Assembly: GCA_022495005.1 (NCBI GenBank)
Contig: JAGYXB010002026.1
Location: forward strand, 1-64,000
Length of the DNA: 64,000 bases
From: Rhyacophila brunnea
Taxonomy: Eukaryota > Arthropoda > Insecta > Trichoptera > Rhyacophilidae
Direction of reading: 5' to 3'
In this document: positions 22,373 to 34,005 of the stretch, piece by piece
How the letters are laid out: every line of letters begins with the position of its first letter
Position numbering within the stretch: the first letter of the stretch is position 1
The notes under the pieces: model-generated
What the model was told of the DNA's origin: nothing
Databases searched by the model: none
Seen by the model: only the letters and a program-made list of their open reading frames with translations
Translations under genes and position numbers: made by a program

Positions 22373-22715
22373 TTGTACGTAAAACAGTTCACCGCAGGAC
22401 ACTTATTCATGCGCCGCAGTACGTGAAACACGAGTTCGTGCAACATTTAATCAAATGACGAGTTCTTTGTTGAACAAACATGTGGCGAATTTTATGAGAT
22501 GTCTTTACTAGGTTAGGTTAGGTTAGGGTTAATCTAATTGGAACAGTACTATTTGCCAACTATCGCCGCATTTTGTACGAGATAAGATACGTACAAATGT
22601 ATTCCACGGTGAAATGTTCAACGAAGAACTCGTCATTTGATAAAATGTTATACGAACTCATGTTTCACGTACTGCGGCGCACGAATAAGTGTCCCACGAT
22701 GAACTGCATACGTAC
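22373..22715. mobile_element. Long hairpin, probable MITE, with TTAGG loop
   Basis: About 100-bp arms: 22373-22475 ('cttattc.tgcgccgcagtacgtgaaac', 'caaatgacgagttctttgt') pair with 22615-22715. The loop holds ggttaggttaggttaggg. I could not fix the outer ends or a target duplication. Confidence 0.75.
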
Positions 22716-22749
22716 AACTTACACGTAACCGCTCGCGTGACCTCTCCGT

Positions 22750-24650
22750 ATCACTTGATTCACCCCCTGCCGCAGGAGTTATGCACTCTTTGCAGAGTAG
22801 GATACTAGTTTGACAATTACTACAACCAAGTAAACACAAGCAGATCAAAACATATCCTAACTTTCACAATGAATGGGAAATTGAGTACATACTAGGTACA
22901 TATTTCTTTGTGACTTTTGAATTACAATATTAGTGCTGCAGCCAAATATGATACGTTTATTCAAGTTGAAGCATGACAATGGTAGAATATGGTAGACCAT
23001 TACCAGTTTTGATACTGGTTAGTAGATCACAGCCAACTTGAAGTTGGACATGCCTGGTATAATGGAACATAATATCTATTCGTCTAATTATTATTGATGG
23101 AGAATATCTTAGCAAACAAGACCCAATGCATTTTTTATGCACGCCTGTCTTAATTCAAAACCCAATTAGGGATTTTAGAAAAAATGTTCCGGGAAAGCCA
23201 AAAAACATGTTTTTACGCTTCCCGTTACTATAATAATCATAAAACAACATGACGTATTATTATAATTTTAATTTTCCTATCGATATATCAAATTAAAAAA
23301 CGGTGTTATCAACGTTTGCACTGTTTTATGGTCTTTACTAACATTTTAATCATAGTATGTACACAATTTTGATTTAAAACCTTGGTATTATTAAAATTGA
23401 AGTGATGTCAAATGAATAATACATTCATTGGGTAGATGTCATTACCTAGTAATATTGTTTAATTCAAACATAGATTTCCAAGAACTGGGTAATTACCGCG
23501 GGGAAATAAAAAAAACCCAATAAATATTCCAACTTATTATGAGTTAAATTAACTCAATAATATATATATATATATTTTTTTAGATAATTAAAATACTATG
23601 TACAATTTCAATGTGTTTATGTTAATTTAATTATTTTGTATTCATCAGTATTATAATAAATGGGACAAAAGTGTACTTCAAATCATAGTATGGCATAATA
23701 CCATAATCTAATATAAAAGAATGTCACAACTCAAAATTATAACCCAGAAACTGTTGCGCCCTTACTTGGTTTCGATATTGTTTTTGTTGAATACTGTGCA
23801 ATGAATTTGTAAATCAGCGGCAAGTCGTTGTTGCTATGTTCTTTAATGTTCTGTACTTATCTAAAAAATATTAAGCAATTTAAAAAAACACTGACATGTG
23901 TATTAGGAGATTGTATATTTATTAATTAAGTAATACAATAAAATGCATTTTTGAAGAAATAACCCTTGCTATGTTTAAAATTAGTACAGCTGTGACATCT
24001 CTTAAAGTCCCTTAGTGGGTTTTGAATTTAGAAAGACAGAGAATATTACAAATTATAACCACCTGCTTTGCTGTATAAAAGTTTCACGATCAAACAATAA
24101 TCAATTTATTGCGGTATTTTTTTACGTACACGCAAACGCAATGTTTATTTTGATGCGGTGTCAATGAGGAAATTAATTATTACTTTATAAACAAGAAATG
24201 CAAAACTATTTATTAATATTGTAACATCGTCATTATATTACACAGCGATAGCAAAGATTGCACTACTGCATATTATAATATAATAATAATAATATGACCT
24301 AAAATCGAAACATAACCTACGACAAGTAATTTGGCAGATATCGTCACTTCAAAAAAAAAACTCATTTTTATTCGTGCCGCGCTGCTTATTTATACATACA
24401 TACAATTTAATGTAATATACTAAACTGCTCACCTACGTTTCTAGTATCAATATTTTGATTGACACTATCTACAACGCGGGTTTCCAACAAATGGGATGCG
24501 ACCCCCGGGGAGTTTGCATTTTTGTTTTATAGGCCAACTGTTAAATACTAACCTGAAAGAAATAAGATGTAAAAATCAATATCAAAATTATCGGTTGGGC
24601 CAATTATGGTCGCCCAAATGTTTCCCTCCTACTTATAATCCAAATTATTG
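22750..24650. other. Long stretch without recognised features
   Basis: AT-rich, with a short (TA)n run near 23562-23577. Open frames are short. Nothing supported. Confidence 0.4.
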
Positions 24651-24654
24651 CCGC

Positions 24655-25320
24655 AAGTCCAGGCGCAACTCAGTTACGCGTCATCAGTCGACTGTGATCG
24701 ATAAATTTATTCATAGACAACGACCTGCGTATCTATTCTATACACAATACTGCTTTCGGCCGCTACGTCAGCTTTCTAGGGTAGGTTTGTATAGAAGTAT
24801 TAGCACTTACATAGTAAACAGTAAAAACTGTCTATCTCGCTCTAAAATTTAGCATAGCCAAGAGAGGTGCTGTTAAAACATAGAACTTATTGTAACAATT
24901 ACAACTAACTTATTGTAATTGTTACAATAAGTGCTAATACTTCGATACAAACCTACCTTAGATAGCTGCCGTAGCGGCCGAAAGCAGTCTTATGTATAGA
25001 ATGTATGCGCTGATCAACTTGCTACAGTATGACCGTCGTCCAAAAAATATTTCAATTCGAGTCTCCGTAGGAACTCAGTCAATCAAACCGTGTTACCGGC
25101 ACAGAATGTCTCATCATTCATACAAACTTATCATAATCATTCATACTCATAAGTGTAATAGTGAGAGTGACACTCAGAACCATCCGCCTACCCGTGACCT
25201 GCTCCAGCCATAAAGCCGAACAACATCAAGGTTAGTGTCTGGATCGACTCCCGTTTAAACCGCCCTCTCCCAGCATCCACATCCACAATCATCCCAAATT
25301 ACAGTCCACTAAAAAGCGTT
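24655..25320 (+). repeat. Interspersed repeat R3, copy 1
   Basis: 'gttacg.gtcatcagtcgac.gtgatcga' and, further on, 'gtgtctgg', 'ccagcat' and 'aattac.gtccact.aaaagcg' recur in the same order at 60825-61270. Between these blocks this copy carries a hairpin (24734-25006). It may be a retroelement 5' region or LTR; class not determined. Confidence 0.5.
24734..25006. repeat. Nested hairpins
   Basis: Outer arms: 24734-24812 ('actgctttcggccgctacg', 'taggtttgtatagaagta') pair with about 24937-25006. Inside, 'acttattgtaacaattacaa' (about 24886) pairs with its complement near 24912-24932 across an 8-bp loop. Confidence 0.7.
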
Positions 25321-25588
25321 GTCAATAATTATTAATATTTGCTACAATGACAGTTCGATATTAGCTAACATTGTCGATACAAATACGAATTACTTTAACC
25401 ATACACATGGATCCACTGTAAAACGATTACCCATACATTGTACGAAGTAGAAAACAAGATTAGAACAAGAAATTACAATATTATCCTATTGATAACGAAT
25501 GAAATATGACATCGTAAATGTTATTACATTGACGGATATGCATTTTAATAATAGGTTGTTAACTTTGGTTTAATTTCACTTGACATAA
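25321..25588. other. Unannotated AT-rich stretch
   Basis: Nothing recognised. Confidence 0.35.
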
Positions 25589-26226
25589 TCTATACTATAA
25601 TTTCGAAAATATGTTAAATTTGTTTGTACCGTCGTGTCGGTTTTTCTTTATACAAATCCACCGACGCAGTCGGATTTCGACAACATTAGGAGCGTAAACG
25701 GAGGCCGACGAGCCGGAGTGCGTGGTCGGTGTATCGATTTTCAGATTTAACCCATTGCACCCCGGGGAAAGTTTTACGGTTTTCGCGGAAAAGGGCCGTC
25801 GCGTATAGGTCCTTGAAAACGGAAGTTAATGCTGCAACCCCCATTTTTTATTGAAAATGTCGCTAGAATGTGTACATTTTAAAAATATTGGCGTTTATTT
25901 CAGCTCGATCGGAGGTCAAATGGGAAAGTTAGCTGCAAATAATTGTGTTATTAGAATCGCTGATCGGTGGGGAGCCAACCGAGCCGGCGCGACGCAGTGC
26001 TGCCAAATTTTATAATAAATACAATTCGAAAAGGCTCAGCAAGACTCACCATATGTGCAATTTTCTGCTCTGACAGATTGCATATAGATAATCGGATGAT
26101 TTGGCGTAAACATTTCTATCGCGTTTACGTGTTTTTCAAATTCAATCCTTTGCACTCACGAATTAAATTTTGTATTTTTAAATATTAAACCATTCCACTC
26201 CAAGGCAGCGCCGGGTGAAGTGCTAG
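25589..26226 (+). mobile_element. Non-autonomous Helitron-like element
   Basis: Starts TCTATACTATAATTTCG and ends 'gcgccgggtgaagtgCTAG', with A before and T after, as expected of Helitrons (5' TC, 3' CTRR, no target duplication). The interior is GC-richer and non-coding. The ends resemble, but are not the same as, those of the Helitron at 26679. Confidence 0.55.
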
Positions 26227-26678
26227 TTAGTATCTATTATATAAGGTATCAGTGTTGTCAATAATTAATAATTTTTTTTATCCATCCCAGCTGATATTTA
26301 ACAACTGCATTAAATCTGTCTTACATAGTGTTTAATTAAATAGTATTTTATTAAACGTTCAATAACTCAGTACGTGGTAACGCAGGACTAACGACCGAAA
26401 AGGATGAACACAGCAAGAAATGGTTTTCATCCAGCAGTGTATCAAGAGTGGCCAAGATGATGCTACCTCGCTATTATAGTACACCCGATCCTCTTTTTGC
26501 AGGGCGTTTTTTTGCACGGTTTCGAAATAACACGGTTTAAAAAAAGTACCGATTATTTTTTATTTTCACTGATTTTTTTGCTTTAAGGGGGGACATACAC
26601 GCTCGGCGTAGGTCAAAATTGAGTTTTTATTGTCTTTTCAAACCATGATCCTGGACACTCCTAAAACGTTGTAGATAA

Positions 26679-28546
26679 TCTCTATATATATAAAAATCTC
26701 GTGTCACGATGTTTGTGGTCGAACTCCTCCGAAATGGCTCGACCGATTTTTATGAATTTTTTTATGTATATTTGTTAGGTATGAGAATAGGTCAACAAGC
26801 ATATTTCATACCGCTAGGTGATTAGGGTATCTCTATCCAGAAAATTTTTTCTTTTATTTTTTTGAAAATTTCTTTTTGTATTTTTTTTATTATTTTGCAT
26901 CAAAAAATACCTATAACCCCAAATTTTCACCCTCCTACCCCCACCCTCCCATTTTTAATCGCGATTTTATTATTTTTGTATGAACAAATTTAACCGTCGT
27001 TCGTATTTCAAACAGAACGAAATTATTTATGTTGTTGAATGACAGATGGCGCTACGTCCGAGAAGAATTCAAAAAAAGCGTCGCGTCATTTTGACATTTC
27101 ATTCGGCATATCACAACGCAGTGCGTGCAAAATTTTGTACGATTTATTTTAATTTATCTATTTTTGTGTGCGTGTATTACAGTGCACAATGCCAGCAAGA
27201 CGCAAGGGGGCCATTTGGGCCGTCGAACGAATAAAGCCGCAAACATGCGAAATAGTAGAGCAGAAAGAACAGACGAACAAATCCAACAGGATAACAAAAA
27301 CGTGCGTGTGAGCATGTCGCAATTGCGTGCATCTCAATCACAAGAGGCACGAGCTGAACGAAATCAACAACGACAATTGGAACGGAGCCAAGCGCGCCGG
27401 TTAGTAGTCAACACACGCAGAGCAAATGATTGACAACGCCACAAGTACATCGAGCATTTACATCCGCTTCATTTCTTCGTCTCGCACTCGAGTACGAGCC
27501 AGATATTGAATATTCCGCTCATCCGAAAGTGCTGATTGGTGCTATGGACAAAGAATGTCTCCATTTTCATGCGCTCAAATTCAAACATGAGTCAGCCGGG
27601 ATATGTTGCACAGCAGAAAAAGTGCAACTACCAGAAATTGAGATACCACCGGAACCATTGAACGGCTTGCTCATCGGCACGGTTCAAGATTCAAACCTGT
27701 TCCTGAAGTCCATTCGCACATTCAATTCATGTTTCCAAATGACTTCGTTCGGAGCAACAGAAATAGTTCATAATACTCCGGCAAATGGTCAACAATTCCA
27801 TTCTACGTTTAAAATCAAAGGCCAGGTATACCACAAAGTAGGCTCATTGCTGCCAATGCCAAACGAACCACATATTTTTTTACAAATCTACTTCATGGGC
27901 GGTGAGGACATCAATCGTGTGGATGCACGTTGCGGCTACAATAATCTCAATTCGCCTAATGCCAGGCGTATCGTCGGCGAACTGGACGCCCTATTGAATG
28001 AGCACAATGAATTATTGAAATTCTTCAAAGCACACATGCACGAATTGCAAAGTGACAATCACGCTATTGTCATCAATCCTGATAAAACATCAGCTGGAGA
28101 GCACGTGCGTCGATTCAATGCACCTGTTTTTACGACATTGCTGGAATCATGGTTGGCGACCGCACATCGACGCGAGAATTCGTGATTCTAAGAAGAAACA
28201 ATAATCTGGAGTTCATCGCTGACACACACCGTTCATACGACGCTTTCCAATATCCGCTAATTTTCTGGTAGGGACAAGACGGATATTGCATAAACATTAA
28301 ACAACGAGATCCTGTCACAGGTAATTCATTCATTATGAACATCATTACTCATTTTGAATTGAGAAAATGAATGGTTGGTGTTTTTTCGTTTTTATCGGCG
28401 GTCATTGTCTAGAGCGCTCCATTCCTCTTTCTGTCATAGATCCCATCCCCACACACTTACAATACATTCGTTATTTTTTATTTAACAACCAAAATATTAA
28501 CGAGAAATAATTTATATGGCAGAACAACGTTTGCCGGGTCAGCTAG
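26679..28546 (+). mobile_element. Helitron-like element, internally deleted
   Basis: 1868 bp. The 5' end is TCTCTATATATATAAAAATC, followed by the common 'aactcctccgaaatggctcg' block; the 3' end is 'cgtttgccgggtcagCTAG'. Inserted between A (26678) and T (28547). It carries only the N-terminal part of the RepHel protein; the HUH nuclease core and helicase are absent. Confidence 0.9.
27189..28370 (+). pseudogene. Helitron RepHel protein, N-terminal part, frameshifted
   Basis: Begins at ATG with MPARRKG. A one-base loss in the G run near 27204-27209 breaks the conserved start 'KGGHLGRRTN', which continues in another frame with a basic, Arg/Gln-rich segment. A long block follows (27430-28185) with the family landmarks 'EYSAHPKVLIGAMD', 'CLHFHALKFKHESAGICC', 'FQMTSFGATEIV', 'FKIKGQVYHKVGSLLPMP', 'FLQIYFMGG', 'HNELLKFFKAHM' and 'DKTSAGEHVRRFNAP'. 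A second shift near 28130 leads to 'HRSYDAFQYPLIFW', a TAG in place of Gln (28269-28271), and 'GQDGYCINIKQRDPVTG', then a stop. The frames hold about 390 codons; a full RepHel is well over 1000. Dead copy. Confidence 0.92.
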
Positions 28547-28800
28547 TCTATTTATATAATTTTGAAGCCTTATTATCCTTTATATTTATTTTAAACATTT
28601 GATGACTGCATAAAGCATTTTTGTTACATAAAATAGTATTCTTTTAAACCTCTCGCTCTAATGTTTTAGAATATAGTCATATTTCGGTACATGAATGTGC
28701 AGTGGTGTATGGGCACCGTATCTTTTTTTACACGGTTTTGTTTTGCACGGTAGTCTTTGGAACGTATCCCCCGTGCAAAAAAAGGATCGGGTGTATATGC

Positions 28801-29122
28801 CATTGGCGAGGGGTGGAGGTTGGCTGTTAAAACTCGACACAAATAGTGCACATTAAACTTTGTCAGTCATACTTATCTGTTTTTATTCAACTAACTTTTT
28901 AAAATTCAATTAAACCCTGCCTAACCAAATCATAATAGTTTTGGTAGACTTTAGGCGACACGACAAAATTGTGCACCCTTTTTTATTCATACTTATTGGT
29001 TTCCGTTGGATTAAGAATATGTACTTAGTACACATATTGTTGGTTAATTTTTTTTCAATTCATTAAGCCCTGCCTAAGCCAAATAGCCTATAGATAAAAA
29101 ATATAATTATATTATATAAAAC
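28801..29122 (+). mobile_element. hAT-type MITE (family A), copy 3, left half
   Basis: Starts CATTGGCGAGGGGTGGAGG (one change from CAGTGGCG) and follows the family-A order ('tttgtcagtcatac', 'ttaaaccctgcctaa', 'gacaaaattgtgca', 'ttaagccctgcctaagcc'). It stops near 29122, where LINE-like sequence begins; the right half is missing. Confidence 0.75.
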
Positions 29123-29149
29123 TGAGAGCAAACGTATACTGAGCTTCGG

Positions 29150-29485
29150 GAACAGATGTTTGCGATGGATAGTGGTATTATTTTAGGAGTAACGAGGAGA
29201 TAAGATTAAGAACTGTGTGAACTAGAGTGAAGAGGCGACGTTGACCTGGCTCGGCCACGTGCTGCGGATACCAGGAGAGAATTTCAACCTGGCTTGTCTA
29301 TTCTCCAAGCCAACCGGATTCCGGCGTCCTGGAAGGCCGTTAAATACTATCTATATAGTGTATACGGCAGAGGTACGAGATGCTAGTTTCACCTGGAATG
29401 ATGCAAGAAGACTGGCGAGCGACAGGCGCCTCGTGGTGTCCATATGCTCCAACTAAGGGGCGGATATGGCCAAAGAAGAAGACAC
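29150..29485 (+). pseudogene. LINE reverse transcriptase C-terminal fragment
   Basis: Frames read 'TWLGHVLRIPGENFNLACL', then 'TGFRRPGRP', then after a lesion 'TWNDARRLASDRRL', and finally a 'KEED'-type tail from 'aaagaagaagac'. This is the order seen at the C-terminus of RTE/CR1-type non-LTR retrotransposon proteins: 'GHV.R', 'RGRP', 'TW.EA..LA.DR..WR', tail. Within it, 29241-29456 is open for 71 codons. No palm domain (YADD) is present. The fragment ends exactly at the target duplication of the next MITE. Confidence 0.7.
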
Positions 29486-30070
29486 CAGTGGCGAAGGGTG
29501 GAGGTAGGCTGTTAAGATCCGCCATAAATATTGCATACTAAACTTTATCAGTCAAACGTATATGTTTTTTTTTGAGCTAAGACTACAATTTACAGATGGT
29601 ATTGGTTAGTTTTTAAAAACCAATTAAACCCTGCCTAAACCAAACCATAATAGTTTTGGTATATTTTGGGCGATACGACAAAATTGTGCACACTTTTTCA
29701 TTCATACCTATTTGTTTTCGTTGTATTAAGAATACATATTACACATATTGTTGGTTCATTTTTTAAATTCATTAAGCCCTGCCTAAGCCAAACTATAATC
29801 GATAAAATATATTACTCTATCTATAAAATATTCAAAGTTATGTATAATTTAATTGCATAATTTTAGATAATTTATAGATATGCGAGTATTTTTTCACTAT
29901 TATCTATTATGGCTTGGCTTTCGCAGGGTTTAATTGTATTTCAAAAACTAACTAACACCCTCTGTAAATTATAGTCTTATTTCAATGAAAACAAATACGG
30001 ATAACTGACAAAGTTTAGTGTGCACTATTTATGGCGGATCTTAACAGCTTACCTCCACCCTTCGCCACTG
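29486..30070 (+). mobile_element. hAT-type MITE (family A), copy 4, intact
   Basis: 585 bp, CAGTGGCGAAGGGTGGAGGT to 'cctccacccttcgccactg'. Perfect 8-bp duplication gaagacac (29478-29485 and 30071-30078). The terminal inverted repeats are unusually long (about 170-180 bp). Reference copy for the family in this window. Confidence 0.95.
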
Positions 30071-30078
30071 GAAGACAC

Positions 30079-30177
30079 ACACTATTGCACGTCTATAATA
30101 CGTGGTTCATTTTCGTAGGACACTCACACATTCAAAACCCCGCGTCAAAATTTACTGTATTGGTATATAGCCTATCG
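30079..30177 (+). repeat. Rep-1 end fragment, interrupted by hAT
   Basis: 'acactattgcacgtctataa', 'ttcattttcgtaggacactc' and 'tagcctatcg' match 48667-48770. It resumes at 31085 with 'tcggaattatatttgtaatc', so the hAT at 30178 landed in it. Confidence 0.75.
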
Positions 30178-31084
30178 CAGGGGTAGTCAACCTGGTCCCT
30201 ACCGCCCACTAGTGGGCGTTCCAGCTTTCATGGTGGGCGGTAGAGATTTTATAAACATGTTCATTATGTTTTCATAAAATTCCCCGTGACAATTTAAATT
30301 TCAGAAAATATGTACTTATATATGTGTCGCTAGATTTCAAAATCAGCCAAGTCCATAATAGATGAATAGGAGAAAATCAGCTTTTTGTTTTCTCAAATAC
30401 ACAGTCACAAGGGTGAAAGTTTATATTATTTCGAGTAAGTATAGAATATTTAAAATTAATAAATTCCACATTTTGATAATGCAGAAATGTTATAAAGCAG
30501 TAGTTCTTCAGCAATTCATAAAAAAGTAAAAAATTCCTAAATGTGGACTTGGCTGATTTTGAAATGTAGCGACACATATAGAATAGAATATAATAATATA
30601 GAATAATGACAAACTTGAACTACTTCGTTATAATCTATTGAAGAGAGAATTTCATCACTTTCCTGAATTGTCATCTACAAAAGACGATGTAGCTCCAGAA
30701 GATATTGACAGATTCCGTAGGCATATCAACGAACTTAATTGGACATGGAAAAAACGATTTGAACATATTTTGAAATTGAAGGTGTATGACTGGATAAAAA
30801 ATCCTTTTACCGCAAATATTGAAGAGGCTGGTACAACTCGCCAAAAAGTACTGTTAGAAATTAGATATGATAAAGAAAGTAAACATAAATTCGATAATGG
30901 TAGATATGAAAACCTATGGCAAAATAAAAAAAATGCCTATCTTATATCCAAATATGTGGAAAGTAAAGTTACTTCCTTACCTTATAAATCACCATTACTG
31001 TGGAACCAGTGGGCGGTTAGACAATTTTAATACTAACAGAGATACAAAAGTGGGCGGTAGGTATAAAAAGGTTGACTACCCCTG
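30178..31084 (+). mobile_element. hAT element with transposase remnant
   Basis: About 907 bp; ends CAGGGGTAGTCAACCTGG and 'aaaaggttgactacccctg'. Flanking 8-mers gcctatcg and gaccatcg (sharing the final G) match at 6 of 8. Subterminal 'gtgggcggtag' motifs occur at both ends. Retains the distal part of a transposase gene. Confidence 0.75.
30602..31030 (+). pseudogene. hAT transposase, C-terminal half
   Basis: Open for about 140 codons with no ATG start at its left edge (it reads in through 'DKLELLRYNLLKREF'). Typical late-hAT features are 'FHHFPELSS', 'RRHINELNWTWKKRFEHI', 'WIKNPFTANIE' and 'KHKFDNGRYENLWQNKK'. These resemble the stretch before the hAT dimerisation domain in ZBED/SCAND-related and SPIN-like transposases. 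The conserved 'FG.TY.CE..FS' dimerisation motif is missing, and the frame runs into the right terminal repeat ('LLWNQWAVRQF'). An internally deleted, inactive remnant. Confidence 0.65.
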
Positions 31085-31644
31085 ACCATCGGAATTATAT
31101 TTGTAATCAGTTCTGTGATGCTATCAGTTTGAGTACCGCTGGTGTGTACAATCGAGTTTTTGAATCTACCAAAATTTTAATAAGATGATCATTGTGATAT
31201 TAACACTAATATCAATCCTTTGTATCGTTACTCCGCATCCATAATGACTGTATATTTTTTATTGGCCATTCGACGTGTCCAACCAAAACTGTATTTTTAA
31301 CAGTTCGTTACACTAAAATAAATTCGTTTACCAATGTAACACAATAAGTGCTACCGGTTCTTTCTGGACACGATTTTTTTTTTTGTTTTTTTTGCTTCTT
31401 TGATTTTTAATTCAGAAACGGTGTTCGGTTTACTTCCTTGTATTGGCAAAACGTCGATTTAGGCCATTTCTTCTTGTGTATATCGACTGAAAACTGTGTC
31501 ATAAAAGTTATATTTGTTACAAAAGTATTATCTACAAATTATTTCACCATCGCTTTCATGCCATATAATAAAGTATTAAAAATGTTACCAATGTAGGTAA
31601 TATCCCATTTGAAATAAAATATTTTTATAATAAAACCATCTCTA
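31085..31644. other. Rep-1 remainder and unannotated DNA
   Basis: About 31090-31135 is the end of Rep-1. The rest is AT-rich, with a T-rich run near 31376-31390. No gene seen. Confidence 0.4.
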
Positions 31645-31885
31645 CCTTGGACCCCACAAGGGTGGGGGCTGACAGGGCTCTAGCCTGGGGGCCCTGCGTG
31701 GCGCGTCTACCTTATAATTGAGATAAACACACATCACAAATTTTCTCTAATGGTAAAAAGTCGCCTGCGGCACTATTTCAATTCAAGAGTCTTGAGATTT
31801 AAAAATATGTGGTTGTTTGTGTGATACAATTTTTAATTATTGTGTGTCGATATTCGGCAACTCCATAATTGATAAATGATCCATA
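31645..31885 (+). mobile_element. hAT family E, fragment
   Basis: 'cagggctctagcctgggggc', 'gagataaacacaca' and 'aaaagtcgc.tgcggc.ctatt' match 39325-39560 inside the complete family-E element. Both ends are missing. Confidence 0.65.
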
Positions 31886-32552
31886 GACGATCGCTCTGGA
31901 ACTCGGCTATCGTGATTGAATAAAACCGAATTAATCTCACACTTGTGTCACCGATAAACGGTGAAGACTTATTTTGTATTAGAATACTATTTATAATATG
32001 GGGCGGACACATTCCTCACACCGACCCTGAGTATCTATTCTATACAATGTGTACACATAGCCTATTTATATGAAAGTGGTTCTGAGAAAAATGTTAATAT
32101 TAAATTAACTACAGCTTATTTCGCATTGCATATTTACTGTACACACTGTCGTCACTCGTAATTTCTTTTCGATTCTTCTGCCAATTGCATTATGGTATAA
32201 GTACCTATGATACGTGCGAATGGAGATACGACTATTCGGGACAAGCTCTATTAAGCAGGCAATTAATAAAATTGCTGTCCAAATGCAAGATTTAGGTTGC
32301 TTCTGCAGAGTGGATCGGTTCTTTATTTAAAATTCACGCGGTAAAACTGCTGATGATTTCTCTCTGGTATCCACAAAAACAGTTAGGTACTTTGATTACA
32401 ACACGAGCGACGAAGTTGCTCCAGATAATTTCGTTTCCCAAATAATGGATTAACATTCAAAGAGCATGGCTGGCTGTACACTCAATCAGTGTCAAGTATT
32501 CGCAATGTGCCTTTAGATTAGTCCCCTCTTAAGCTATTCTCGTATATTAAAC
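31886..32552. other. Unannotated stretch
   Basis: No recognised gene or repeat. Confidence 0.35.
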
Positions 32553-32815
32553 AATTTTTTTTATTCAACGAATAAGACGCAAGATTTGAGAATGTAACAT
32601 TCTATATATTGAACATATATAATTTTGAAAACACACGGAATATATTATTATAACCAATAGAAAAAGTCTTTTTTGAAACACCCCGCAGGAATCGAACCTG
32701 CATCACATGCCAAAAACGGCAAATTTGTATCTCCACAGAAAAGTACTTTAAAACGATAATCCTAAGGGCGAATATCCAGTTAGTGTTACGGATAAAAAGC
32801 GAATGTGACATATTA
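32553..32815 (-). mobile_element. tRNA-derived SINE family S3, diverged copy
   Basis: B box GGTTCGATTCCTG (complement of about 32686-32701). Body 'attggttataatatatt' and a tail ending ATTCGTTGAATAAAA on the minus strand, as in the pair at 40917-41365. Confidence 0.65.
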
Positions 32816-33722
32816 GGCCTTTTAAAATATTATATTATAAAGCCTTAATTATAAAGACAGTATCATTTCTAAGCTTTATTATAAACTTGTTAGACTTTTA
32901 TAATCATCCACAGGTAAATAATAAATACATGTCAAAAGTTAAAAATCCTTCTCCTGTAAATTACTATTTTGGTTAATTCGTCCTTCAAAAAAAAAAAATA
33001 CCGACGATATGGCCTATCTACAGCAGACAGCCAAATTTATTTATTTCTCCATGAGCGATAATTTTGCCGATTTCATGAACCGGTGTGCTCCGGTCATTTC
33101 GAGCCCTGATTTCATTGCCTCCTGATTGTGCAACAATCCGTTCGATAAAATCTGAACTAAAAGACATTAGCCATTCTTAAATCACGCGAACTAATACCAC
33201 AGGCATGCAGAAAATAAATAAAATAAAATTTATAGTAAAACTCCGTCGAATAAACGATTGTAAATGTGCATATTATATACATACAATATGAATAAATTTC
33301 GTCGGTTGGCAGGCATGTACTGAATTTATAGCGCTGCGAAAACCGGCTCGCAGACCTGTGCCCAACCTGACCGATTAAATTAGCATTTCTGCATTTTTAA
33401 ATATTCGCTAGTTTCTTCGGCATACCAATTAAGTTTTTTTTTTATCTCTACTCCGGCAAGAATGGAAAGTGATTGGTTGTAGAGTAAAAACGTGCGTTAT
33501 AAAAACATATTATAGCTTAACTGGTAACGACCTGTTTCAATTCATATTTCATAATTCAATTCGGCAATGAGTTTAATAGATAAATAGTTACAGCTCATGG
33601 CTTAGGCTTAGCGTTTACAGCTAACTAACTGTAATAAATTAAAAGTATCGTATTTTTTCATATATTGTGTGTAGCTATGTTCAAGTTTCGTTTTCGTTAC
33701 ATAATTATATAACAAACTATTT
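32816..33722. other. Unannotated stretch
   Basis: Near 33075-33110, 'tgaaccggtgtgctccggtcatttcgagccctgat' looks like a worn end of MITE family D. Otherwise nothing recognised. Confidence 0.35.
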
Positions 33723-33967
33723 ATTTTATTTAGGGATTGCAATACCGGTATCCCAGTATTATTCGATACTGAAATACCGGTTTTAAAAATCAGACAATAA
33801 CGATATATTCGGTATTGACAGTGGAAACAAAATGTTTTAATTAACATAAAAAGTTTGACAGGTGTATTTTTTGGTCGGGTTACGCGATGTTTGGTTTACT
33901 TTCGTGGCCTTTCATCACCCTTGCTGATAAGCAATAACACATGCTATAAAATATTAGCAATTTTTAC

Positions 33968-34005
33968 ATCTCTCCGACCATGTCCAATCCTAACATGATC
34001 GTATG
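33968..34005 (-). mobile_element. SINE S2 3'-end fragment, split by LINE
   Basis: 'ccatgtccaatcctaacatgatcgtatg' continues at 34611-34640 ('ggcctccat'). It matches the S2 tail at 12181-12215. Confidence 0.55.

Larger units (their letters stand above)
26482..28793. mobile_element. TA-flanked TIR element hosting a Helitron
   Basis: Ends CACCCGATCCTCTTTTTGCA and TTTTTTTGCAC-type inverted, finishing GGATCGGGTG. TA lies on both sides (26480-26481 and 28794-28795), so probably Tc/mariner or pogo-like. Without the 1.87-kb Helitron it would be about 440 bp and has no gene. Repeated 'TTTTGCACGGTTT' motifs near both ends. Confidence 0.75.

Noticed and set aside
23562..23577. Short TA microsatellite
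   Set aside because: Expected by chance in DNA of this composition; no further structure around it.
27430..28185. A functional 251-residue host protein
   Set aside because: Its motifs are those of the Helitron RepHel N-terminus; the frame starts at TTG, lies between Helitron ends, and has frameshifts on both sides.
30638..31030. A domesticated hAT-derived gene
   Set aside because: It lacks an ATG start and the dimerisation motif, and runs into the terminal repeat, so it is an internally deleted transposon.
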